From Prostheceraeus crozeri (lineage: Eukaryota > Platyhelminthes > Polycladida > Euryleptidae): a DNA stretch of 64,000 nucleotides. The notes beneath the pieces were generated by a model, which worked only from the letters and a program-made list of their open reading frames with translations, was not told where the DNA came from and did no database searches. Both the position numbers and the translations under genes were made by a program. The stretch lies in NCBI GenBank assembly GCA_907163375.1, contig CAJQUW010004605.1:22501-86500 (forward strand). Direction: 5' to 3'. Below are positions 54,561 through 64,000 of the stretch, piece after piece; positions within the stretch are counted from its first letter, which is position 1; the number at the start of each line of letters is the position of its first letter.

Positions 54561-56900
54561 AATGTCTTGTGTACTTCTTATTTCTTTCTCTGCGAGTACT
54601 TTTCATTTTTATATCAGGTGTTGACCTACCTTGCTTGACGACTGTCATCTTTTCAGTATACTCCCTTCGGACGAAAGGCGTGCATGAGCTCATCTAAATT
54701 ACTAAACATAGCGTCACAACAATCACGTAAAAACATATTATGGAATTCTACCCAATCTGGGTGTTCGAGCCAGATGCATTACTCTGCACTTATTGGCGAA
54801 CACTCATCATCTGACTGCAGTGTTGTCTGAACGTCAGTCATCTGCTATTGTTGACGTAGTGGCCTCTCTGACAAGAAGCGAAGAAAGGAACAATTGGGTT
54901 GCGCTTTATTTTTTGCGCTATATTTAGGCACCGCGCCTTGATCAAGAATTGCGCAGAATTTCATTGCAAAAATTGGAGAAGGCAAAGCATTATGGCTATC
55001 GGGAAAGCCAATAATGGCGCGGGCGTGCACTTACTGCCTCACACGCGCATAACTCTCTTTCGCTCTCTCTGAACATCAATGCTCCGTCTGAACACACCAC
55101 TGGCCTGTGTGTCTAATTGTTCGAAGAAAACAGCTGTGATTCGAGCACGCGCTGCAAAACTGTTCACTCTGAGGTTGAGCGTCTGATTTTGAGACGGAGA
55201 GCTGTGCACAGCTATCACGAGAAGCCATCAAATTTAAATGAAATATAATGAATGATGACACTTTTCATTCTTATAGATGTTGGTAAACTATTTTTTCGAT
55301 GCGCCGAAGGCCTCGCAGGTACAGAGAAAACGCCACTGCCAACGACATAATTTACAATAGAGTCACAAAGTAATTTGAAGAAAAGCATTAATTTCACTTG
55401 TTTTGGGAGTCAATGCAGTTACTGAGTAGTTTATTGGTTCCACTATCTGCCAATTTGTTTAAAGAGAATTGAATATAAAATTCTCTACCTTCCCAGTCGA
55501 CTCCGTGATGATTAAAACACAGTGTTACGTGCCTACATCGCAATATGATTTCGATATTGTTAAACAGTGTTTGATGAGGATGCTGGGGATTTATTTGTCG
55601 AATTCTCTAGATGAGAGTGCCCCATGTCACATTTTTGACATTAGTGGAGTGAAAACACTTATTAATTCGTGCAAAAACATGGAACGCTTTACGAACTTGC
55701 GACACCTCCTAAATTTGCTTCAATTCCGAGATCTCGGGATTGTGTTCACTATATGATCGACAATGACAGGCTTGCTAGAAAAAGCATAAATTTTAAGCGT
55801 TTTTACATTTGTGCGTCATTTAACCAATCATTTTCCGGTGTCATTTTAAGCAGCACCAATCTAACCGGTTGAAGATTCCTGTTCTTCATGAATATTTGCA
55901 TCTTCTAAATGAGCCCTTGACTTCTTAATTATCAACAATTGCCTTAAAAGGATAATTGAGTGTCTGCACTTAATTAGCTTTGATAATGATTTGTGTTCCT
56001 GGTCATCTTGTTCTGTTTACAGGAAGTCATCTTACGTGCATGATATTCTAGATACCATCTTAATAAGTGTTGAGCCTTAATTACTGGCATGCGGGTGAAT
56101 TAGGCCCAAGCGATTATTGTCAATAATGCCTATCAATCAGTTTGCTGAATATCTATCAAGTATAAGGTACCGGTATTGGATATTTCCATCAAATATTCAT
56201 TGAATGTCAGTCAAATATGAATTGTGCATCATAACTTTGAATGATAAAATAATAAGTCATACTAGTAACCGAAATCTAATTAATTTCGAAATACCTACAT
56301 CGAGTATAAGCATTTAGCTATTTGAGAGCTTTATGAATGGAACATGTACATAAATAGGAAAAAGCTTTATTGAAGTGATATTTCTCAATAATTTTAGAAA
56401 AATAGACCGCCACGCAAGATAGAGGGTTGAAAAATAGACCACCATGGCGTTCTATTGCAGGCTTTAGGTAACGGACCGAGCGGTATTTATAATAACGGAC
56501 CGAGCGGCATGAGTAAACGGTACCGGGTCTTGGCTGTGCCTGAAACCTTCAAGACCCAGGCCGGTTTTTTGCGAATGAACCTGGGCTTGGCCGTGCCGGA
56601 AAATTAGAGTTTGCGAGTCTAGTATTGACTGTATATGTATTGACCTAAGTGTGACTCTCGGCGTACTCACTACAAATACGTCACTGATCTTTATCCATTT
56701 ATGAATTTTGAGTAATGCAAATGAGTGTAAATTGTACTTCATCTTTAGAGCAACTGCTATGTAGTATAGCAAAATCACGTGTTGAACATGAAAAAGTCAT
56801 CTAAATGATTTACTTATAGTGCGGCAGCCAGAGCGAGTTTCTGCAGGGAACGAGACCGACATTGAGTGCTCATAGAATCCTTTGCACTCAATGGCTGCTA
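54561..56900. other. Stretch without a recognised gene
   Basis: The minus strand near 54640-54800 has a coding-like segment (EFHNMFLRDCCDAMF) that may belong to the hAT fragment before it. A + frame at 55469-55756 is open for 95 codons without domain character. At 56464-56520 TAACGGACCGAGCGG occurs twice. Nothing else stands out. Confidence 0.35.
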
Positions 56901-56923
56901 CGAATTTGCGCATCTACCGAGTT

Positions 56924-57290
56924 CTAGTTCCTCTTATTGACAGACAGGAAAAGCGGCTGTGATTGGCTGCGGTTATTCATTAGGTACTGTGAATGAAGGA
57001 ATGACTTTATGTACAATGATTCAGCAATTTTCGTGTATGGAGTGCGAATGAGAATTTTAAAATTATCTTTATTTGGGATGTGAACATGAAGAGATATTTC
57101 GGATGCTGGTCGACCTTTCACGTGTTCGTTTATCCTAGTGAAAATATGGCGACGGGTTTCACCGACGTAGCATTGACTGCAATGCTCACAAGTATACTTA
57201 TACACTACGGAAGATAACTCATTGAAAGGAATTTTATCTTTATTGCTTATCATGTTTTGTGTTTTGTATGTGTTCAAGGCAATTCTTAAG
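56924..57290 (-). mobile_element. Penelope-like element fragment, GIY-YIG part, inverted
   Basis: The minus strand encodes the C-terminal GIY-YIG nuclease of a Penelope-like element: VVYKYTCEHCSQCYVGETRR then FTRINEHVKG, with the CxxC-YVG start typical of this group. It is nearly identical to the + strand copy at 59528-59790. It meets the + strand copy head to head at about 57290, near a shared CTTAAG. Such inverted partial copies are a known feature of Penelope-like insertions. Confidence 0.85.
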
Positions 57291-58280
57291 TCTTTTGCCT
57301 TAAGTCTTTTTAAGTCTCAATTGCCAAAGTCTTTTTCAACTAAGGATAGCTTTACAGCTCAAAGAAAAATTAACTCTTTCGAATTTCCGTATGAAAACAC
57401 TTACTTAGTCAGTTTCGATGCTGTTCAACTTTTCACTAATATTCCAGTCAATGACACTATCGACCATATAATTAGCTTAGTCAATTTTGATAGATTTCCT
57501 ATTAATGATAACACTTTGCGTACTCTCTTGCAACTCGCTTGCACTAATGTGCCGTTCCTGTTCAACAGTAGAAACTACCTTCAAAAAGAAGGAATGAGTA
57601 TGGGATCCTCCCTTGCACCTCTTATGGCTGAATTCTCTTTAAATATTATGGAAAGTAAAATGCAAATGCCGGACTTTTACATTAGGTACGTCGACGATAT
57701 TTTAGCAGTCTTTCGGTCTCGAACCGAAGCCCTCACTTTTTTAGACCAGCTCAATGCTGTTATTCATCTCTTCAATTTACGATAGAAGAACCCATAAATG
57801 ACTCTATCAATTTTCTAGATATGAATATTTTCATAAAAAATGGCAAATTTGAAACCAATTGGATAACAAAAGAAACCAATACTTCATTGTATACTCATAG
57901 CAACTCCTACAGTCCTGACTCTTATAAGAACAACGCGATTAAAGCCTTGTACAGTAGATCTCAAAAACTAAGCAGTCTCCCTGCCGACCGCGATAGGAAT
58001 ATTTTTATTAAAAACAGATATCATCCGGATAGAATAAATAAAGTCTTTGAGCGTTGTGATGATCCTAAGACTAAAATAGAATCTAGCGAAAAAACTGAAA
58101 TATTTTGGAAGCTCCACTATGTTTCAACTCTTCTTTCTCGAATAAAACGTAATATTCGCCACATAAATAGTGCTTTAGAAAATAGTATTTTAAGAATTGC
58201 CTTGAACACATACAAAACACAAAACATGATAAGCAATAAAGATAAAATTCCTTTCAATGAGTTATCTTCCGTAGTGTATA

Positions 58281-59527
58281 ATAATAATAATAAATCGTAC
58301 ATATTGCAAGAAAAATGAAAATCAATACAGTTCCGGTACACATTTCAGGAATGATTAAAATAGAAGAAAGATAGCATGTCATGTCGAAGAGTATGTCACA
58401 ATCAGATGATCAACTAAAGAAGGTGTCGTTCAAAATGGCGACTGTCCTTGGAAAAAATGAGTTCCTTCTTCGAGTAGTCAGACACAGTGGTTGCAAAAAC
58501 CTGCCAGATGACAAAGACTTTAAAGGACACAGTTCATGTAAGGGATGTTGTGGGTTGCTTTCAATTTTCCGCAAAAGTCTCAGAGAGGCCTTCTCACGTC
58601 TTTCGTGTAAGTCCTCGAATAAGCCACAAAGACAGGAAGAATCACCACAGATAATAAAATGTGCTCGTCTTTGCAACTTATCTAAAAGATACTTGTTTAG
58701 CGAAGAGAGGCCAATAAATACAGGCGAGCAGTACTCAAGCACAGAGCGAATTAAGCCATTGTATACTTGTATTAAATCAGCTCGACCGATAAAGGGCTTC
58801 AAGAATCGAAGAGCATATAAATGTCGTGAAGCACATCGAATCACGTTCTCAGTTTGTTTGTTCCACTTCAGGTCACCGGATATCTCTGGTATGACGGTAG
58901 GTTGGTAAGTCTTTGATTTGGGAACCCAAAGGACTTTGCACTTGCCGAAATTCAATTTCAGACCAACTTTCTCTGACCAAGCCAAAATATTCTTGTGCTC
59001 ATGAACATGGGAATCTGCACTGTCTTTGTAAATAGGAACAACCAGAGTACAGTCGTCAAAGTACTTTATCAAGGATGTGGTTCGATAAAGTGGACTCACT
59101 TGACCAATGACGAGATTAAACAGAAAAGGTCCCATCAAAGACCATTGAGGAATACCCGACACCACGCAGCTTTGCTTACTTAGAATGTTGTTCATTTTGA
59201 CCATCTGTTTTCGATTTTTCAGCTAACTCAAAATCCACTGAATGAAGGGGAGTGGAAAGTTCATTTCGATCAAGCTATGAATAATGACATCGTGACCCAG
59301 TTGGTCGAAAGCCTTGCTGAAATCATATGCTATGATCATAACTCCAGCAATGTTCACATCCTCCAGCAGACTGGTGGTGATGTCATGGATTGCTATGAGA
59401 GCAGAGGTTGTGGACGAAGCCGGGACATTACCAAACTGAAAATGGCCAAATGCGCTACGTAGACAGGATGACATGCCAGACTCCAAAATCAACTTTTCGC
59501 AAACTTTGGCTGGGGTTGGAAGTAAGG
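58281..59527 (-). mobile_element. 5'-truncated CR1/L2-like LINE inside the Penelope-like element
   Basis: On the minus strand: AYDFSKAFDQLGHDVI (motif A), SGIPQWSLMGPFLFNL (motif B, normally PQGS), IKYFDDCTLVVP (motif C) and the C-terminal RRRNSFFPRTVAILND ending typical of CR1/L2-like elements. One in-frame stop at 59223 interrupts an otherwise long frame ending near 58410. The 3' end is a TTA-type microsatellite (plus-strand ATAATAATAATAA at 58280). The 5' end is cut within the reverse transcriptase, as usual in target-primed integration. The matching uninterrupted sequence in the inverted copy at 57190-57210 proves the insertion point. Confidence 0.88.
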
Positions 59528-59856
59528 AAATATATAAGTATACTTGTGAGCATTGCAGTCAATGCTACGTCGGTGAAACCCGTCGCCATATTTTCACTAG
59601 GATAAACGAACACGTGAAAGGTCGACCAGCATCCGAAATATCTCTTCATGTTCACATCCCAAATAAAGATAATTCTAAAATTCTCATTCGCACTCCATAC
59701 ACGAAAATTGCTGAATCATTGTACATAAAGTCATTCCTTCATTCACAGTACCTAATGAATAACCGCAGCCAATCACAGCCGCTTTTCCAATATTGATTTT
59801 TCTTGGCTCATTCGCACGGTATATATATATTGCATCCTTGTTTATTGACCGTTGTC

Positions 59857-59884
59857 ACTGATGATGGTAGCTTGCCTACTGAAA
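59857..59884 (+). ncRNA. Hammerhead-like motif in the Penelope-like tail
   Basis: CTGATGA at 59857-59863 is followed by GTAG, a short loop, CTAC and then GAAAC at 59880-59884. These are the core words of hammerhead ribozymes, which are known in Penelope-like tails. Stem II has imperfect pairing next to the core, so activity is uncertain. Confidence 0.45.
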
Positions 59885-60063
59885 CATGTTTGCTGATAAT
59901 AAACCTATCAAAACATTCCACTAGACTTAGAACTTTTCTGTTGATAAAAGAAAACATAGAAAACTTCATTTTTGCCAAAAACTGCAATTTGTATCCTATT
60001 TCATATATAGCAAGGAGAGTCCAGAAAACGGTTGAGATTTTTTCTCTTGTTTATTGCGAGGCC

Positions 60064-60092
60064 TTTCAGCCGTTATCAACGGCCATCGTCAG
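60064..60092 (-). ncRNA. Second hammerhead-like motif, opposite strand
   Basis: On the minus strand CTGACGA is followed by GGCCGTTGATAACGGC and TGAAAGGCC. This is the same layout as at 59857 with one change at a variable core position. It is probably the tail of another Penelope-like copy pointing the other way; the sequence beyond it (60093-60240) shows no protein. Confidence 0.4.
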
Positions 60093-61282
60093 GCAAGTGA
60101 TTATTACAACAGACTGGTAAACGACCAGACCGTCAACAAAAACAGCTCATGAATTAATGAGCTGCGTCTAATTGGCTTAACTGTGTTTTTCATTGATCCT
60201 GTCTGCCAAGAAGACGAACTAACTAGAACTCGTCAGAGGCGCATTCGTAGTAACCATTGAGTGTTTATCATTTTATTATAAAAGTCTAATTTTCGGCCTT
60301 GTTCTTGCAGGGAACAGTTTTTAACAGGCATCAATGCAATTTGAACTGCGAAGCAGCTTCGAAAGTGTGCCGCAGGAAATTGCGATGCAATTGATTGAAT
60401 GTTTTTGTGTACACTTCATTTCAAGACGCTTCACTAATATGCACTTTATAGGCCTACATATTACGCAATTTTGACAGTAGTCATCCCATCAGAGAAGTTT
60501 GGGGATTTTCAAGAACTTCCAAAAGCTGCTATCTGAAAAAGCATACTTGCGATGCAAAAACATTAAAATAGACTATTCTCCGTAAATGTAGTAAGTAAGT
60601 AGCTGCATTTGTCATGATGGGTCCTAATGGTAATGTCAAATTAGTAGTAATTTTTGATCTGAATCATTATTACCGGCAATAATTACATGCACCATTATAC
60701 TCAGAAATATAGCATCATAACTATTTACATTTCTCATGATGAGAATCTACCCGTAATCATTGATTTGGGTAATTATTCCTGGTTATAATTGCCGTAATAT
60801 TACCGGTAATAAACCTACTAGGCTACTACCTTTTATAAACTTTGGTCCTAATAATTGAGCAGTCTATACAACAAAGTGCCACGAAGGCTCTTTGAATGTT
60901 CACTTATACCCACGGTTGCCGTGGGGATTGATATTTGAATCCCCACCCCACTCCATACCTACAGAAAAACCTGTGGGTATCCCCACAGAATCCCCACGCC
61001 CCCACAGGATAGGCTCCTGATTAATATGTTGCTCCTGTTCGTATAGAAGGCTTGATGTCCAATATCTCCATCTCAGTGGAACTTCGGCACATCATTCAAC
61101 GATCCGAAGGCCGTATTTGACTCCAGAGATGTGGAATGGGAGTCCTTGAAGAAAGTCACCGACTGCGTATTGTAACTTTTATGACTTTTCTTTTCTATCT
61201 TCGGTATAGGCTTATTGCTCTTTAAAATTGTAGTAGCCCATTTTCTATCATTATTGAGCCTTAATTCTGACTTGCCACCTAG

Positions 61283-61411
61283 AAATTATTGTGCCGAAAA
61301 TTTAACTGGATGCTCGTTCAATGCACACGTATTTGACTCACAAATTTACATTTGCTTGAATCATTTGGTTGCATTAGCAGATGAGTGTTCTTTATCTATC
61401 TCTACTGATTC
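61283..61411 (+). CDS. Candidate internal exon, cysteine-containing, gene unknown
   Basis: A 129-bp segment stands between a good acceptor (GACTTGCCACCTAG) and a consensus donor (GTAAGT). It is symmetric (starts and ends in the same phase). It reads NYCAENLTGCSFNAHVFD, then IYICLNHLVALADECSLS: four cysteines and one glycosylation sequon, suggesting an extracellular protein. It does not match the phase expected after CAP exon 8. I do not recognise the family. Confidence 0.4.
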
Positions 61412-62980
61412 GTAAGTTTTTGTCGTCTGCTGCCAGTTTGCATGTACAGCTTGCATAGGTTCTTCTCATTCCGCTCTTAATTCTTTAATGATTCATGAGA
61501 CATAGCACTCTTTTTCCTTTTTCCATAAAACTGCCATAACGTAGTTTACCGTAAACGCAATTCTATCTCGAAATGTTTCTTTTTAATAGTATGACGACAT
61601 TGTCTTTATTTCTTTGCTTTTATAACAATCGATCAGCTTGTGCTTTTCAAACTTCATCTTTTACTCACTTTCGATTTTTGGTTCATTTAACCTAGTTATT
61701 GACCATGTCGATCCTACTTCATTTAAGGATTATTTTAAGGGTACAAGTTTTGCACTACTGTTCCCTTAAAGGAGACACATTTGTATGAAAATTTACCAAC
61801 TATACATGTAGACAAAAGGAAACATGGCCTTATTAAAATGTTGGGATGAAATATTAATACAAGTATGTACTTAGTTCTGCACAACACTCGAGCATTGCAT
61901 AGTACGCTATTTTGAAATTTCGATGTTTCTTATATTTGCCTTTTACCGTTCGCTGTTATAACACTAAGCAACCAGTCTACATCAAATAAAATCAAACCTA
62001 TGCTTACATTACATCATGTATATATGTTATGAGAAGCATTCTCATGAAATATACACACACTCATTTCTAAAGAACTATACTTAAATTCCTCGCTGTAGAC
62101 AATCGTGATTAAGTACAACATATGTTTCACAAAAGCAAGCATAAGTATTTCTCAATATACGAGCATCTATTGGACTTTAACTGTGAGTTTAAGTCCTGAA
62201 GGACCTTAATGTCCCCACAATATTTTTAGTCAGCTGCTTTTCGTGAAGACTCGATTTTTACTGCAAATAATTTTAAGTGCATGCATTTGGCTGTTTTGAT
62301 AGATTATATACGAGTTTCACATGCTCCATTTGTGAGAATATAATCCTGGGATGTCCTGTACATTGGTATTTGGGGTTCCCAATGTGAGTTTTTCGTTCGT
62401 TTGGTGCTATTTTCAAATAATAGGAAGTTCATCAACATACAAAGACAGGGTTGAACATAAATGAAAAATATTCATATGTTGCTACACTGCCTGGACTTCA
62501 AAATGGTCACTCAATCACAAAAAAGTCATCTGTCAAAAATTCTTATGTAGGCCTTCACTATGCTTGCAGTCTACCAATATGTGTTGTAGCCATCTTTTAT
62601 TGCTCAGTGGATCATTCCATGTTCATGTGTGAATAATCCTGTTTAATATTCGTTAGTTGATATAATTTGGCAATCATTGATAATTCTATCTCCATCACTG
62701 TAAACTGTCACCTCCTAAAATCGAAGAAATCTGCATCCTAAAGCGCGACACACTAGAATTTTAGGAGGTTGCGTGAAATAGAATGCTGACATACTAAAGA
62801 GAACAATAACACTAGTGCGCTAGTCTCCTAAAACGCCATCAATGCCGATAAAGAAGTAAAATGTCAAAGTGAGTTTGGCCTTTATGAATCTCAAGTCTAG
62901 AATTGTTTCGCAGTAGAAATCGACTATATAGGCGTACACGTAGTGAAGGAAAAAGCTTTGAATCAATCTAATCTACTATT

Positions 62981-63155
62981 ATGAATAAAGACTTCAACGA
63001 AAATCATCCTGATATTCTCGACCACTCATGTCACCAAATTTTGCACAAGAATTTGGAGGATGTTGACCCATTTGTGTATGATGATGAAATGCAGCACAAT
63101 GAACCATTAATGGAAGTACACTTAAGTCTGCAGTTAAGGATGCCTATCAGATGAA
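62981..63155 (+). CDS. Small acidic ORF, possible first exon
   Basis: The ATG at 62981 opens 57 codons (MNKDFNENHPDILDHSCHQ, then NLEDVDPFVYDDEM). The acidic, non-repetitive composition is coding-like; possible donors lie near 63117 and 63126. No domain is recognised, and chance is a fair alternative. Confidence 0.22.
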
Positions 63156-64000
63156 AATGAAAGTTCTGACAAGTCGTGGACAAGTGAAAATCTGGGCTTT
63201 CATTATAACTATGACTGCAATGCGAGTAGATGGTTTGCAGTTGAATGATTTGGTGTGAGAAATCTTTATCACACTGTTCATGTATCCGACGAAAATCATT
63301 CAACATTTTCATGTGCTTGCTTTGTGGGTTGTACTCAACAGGTCTTCTATATCGTAATTAGTTTAAAATCTAGGTTAATAATGATTGATCACATTGATCA
63401 CACAAGCTTAACTATATCTGAGCTAGCTATTTATACTATTAGAGCAAATATTTGTAAGTCTCCATTCGGCTCTGCAGCAAAGGAGCCTTGCAAATTTCTT
63501 CCACTTCAGACGTCATTCAAAATTATTGAACGTGTGTTACTAATGTGAAAATGATCATCATTGATATTTCATGCATTTTAAGTGGTGAGATGGATAGGCT
63601 GCGTGCCACTTTGTAATTCAAGATCGAAGTTGATTGTGTGATGTGATGTCAGTTCCGATTGCTTCTAGTGAATTTCAAAAATCTTCAGAATCCCCACAGA
63701 AGCCCCATGGGAGCTGTGGGGATGGCCTAAATCGCCATACCCACCCCATACCCATGGGGATCCCCACAGAATCCTCATACCCACGGCAACCCTGCACCAC
63801 ACATGTACATGCACATATGCAAATGAAGTAAGCTGATGACCAGATATTACACACAGAGTGTAGCAACCGTGTAAATGAATCAAACAATCAATTTCGCTTG
63901 TCTCACGTCCAGCAATATATTCCTTATCTGAAAGAAGCAAAGTAACTCACCATCTCGAAGATAAAGAGATTTTTTCAAAATCTATTGAGAAAGACTGAGA

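Larger units (their letters stand above)
57291..59930 (+). mobile_element. Penelope-like retroelement, broken, split by a LINE
   Basis: The reverse transcriptase is seen from about 57330: the SFDAVQLFTNIP block (motif A), EGMSMGSSLAPLMAEF (motif B), YIRYVDDILAVF (motif C) and INFLDMNIF. Then comes the long linker region to about 58280. A CR1-like LINE occupies 58281-59527. The GIY-YIG domain continues at 59528-59790, followed by a tail with a hammerhead-like motif and AATAAA-type words. The front of the element is missing and the copy is broken in a few places. These elements move by reverse transcription with an endonuclease unlike that of LINEs. Confidence 0.88.
60905..63797. repeat. Two G/C-rich ATCCCCACAGAATCCCCA-type repeats, possibly element ends
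   Basis: At 60905-61012 and 63685-63797 the sequence switches to words such as CCCCACAGAATCC and CCCACGG. The left block has GGTTGCCGTGGGGAT and the right block the inverted form ATACCCACGGCAACCCTG. They could be the ends of a hAT-like element of about 2.9 kb, but no 8-bp duplication is present, so they may be independent copies. Confidence 0.4.

Noticed and set aside
61283-61411. Exon 9 of the CAP gene
   Set aside because: The phase needed after the alternative donor at 46773 does not match this exon's start, so it is reported as an orphan exon.
60905-63797. Complete hAT element of 2.9 kb
   Set aside because: Ends look inverted, but the flanks show no 8-bp duplication; kept only as a repeat.
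1-64000. CRISPR array or bacterial operon
   Set aside because: No regularly spaced identical repeats with unique spacers and no operon-like gene packing; spliced exons show this is animal DNA.

Overview
This is a 64-kb stretch of an animal genome. It is AT-rich, and the host coding signal consists of small exons with clean GT/AG splice sites and long introns. The short words TAGGCCTAC and TACATGTA recur throughout. Together with the mix of transposons (piggyBac, hAT, Crypton-like, Penelope-like, CR1-like LINE, tRNA-derived SINE, Gypsy), this points to a marine invertebrate, probably a deuterostome such as an echinoderm or hemichordate. That assignment is inference.

Host genes. The one gene I can assemble with confidence is on the + strand, 22444-46781, in eight exons whose splice phases all agree. 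It encodes a secreted protein of about 390 residues: signal peptide, CAP/SCP (CRISP-like) domain, an EGF-like cysteine-rich part and a ShK-like six-cysteine module. Weaker host candidates are short coding-like ORFs near 15.2 kb, 16.5 kb, 20.0 kb and 63.0 kb, and a well-bounded cysteine-containing exon at 61283-61411.

Layout. 1-8 kb: no gene; one complete 1.04-kb hAT-like non-autonomous element. 8.4-10.8 kb: remains of a Gypsy LTR element with very short LTRs. 10.9-13.5 kb: a hAT element with 8-bp target duplication carrying a PIF/Harbinger scrap. 13.7-15.0 kb: a pogo/Tigger-like element. 15-17.3 kb: a G-poor compositional island. 17.6-18.1 kb: an end of a piggyBac element related to the one at 47-52 kb. 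22.4-46.8 kb: the CAP gene, with a SINE in intron 1 and MITEs in later introns. Intron 6 holds the main transposon stack: a TTAA-flanked piggyBac (34883-42896) containing a palindrome-capped tyrosine-recombinase (Crypton/KIAA1958-like) element. That element is itself hit by a hAT element (39504-41206), and a second copy of the 1.04-kb hAT-like element sits beside it. 47.1-51.8 kb: a second TTAA-flanked piggyBac with an intron-bearing transposase gene, sitting inside a LINE scrap. 52.5-54.6 kb: a THAP/Kolobok-type fragment and a TTF-type hAT fragment. 56.9-60.1 kb: Penelope-like remains, head to head, split by a CR1-like LINE, with hammerhead-like tails. 60.9-64 kb: G/C-rich repeats and two weak exon candidates.

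Nearly all the coding capacity apart from the CAP gene belongs to dead transposons. The value of the window lies in intact boundaries (target duplications), which give an order of insertion, and in unusual end structures: regularly spaced GGCATAC-type palindromes in the piggyBac ends and 115-bp cruciform-forming palindromes at both ends of the recombinase element.
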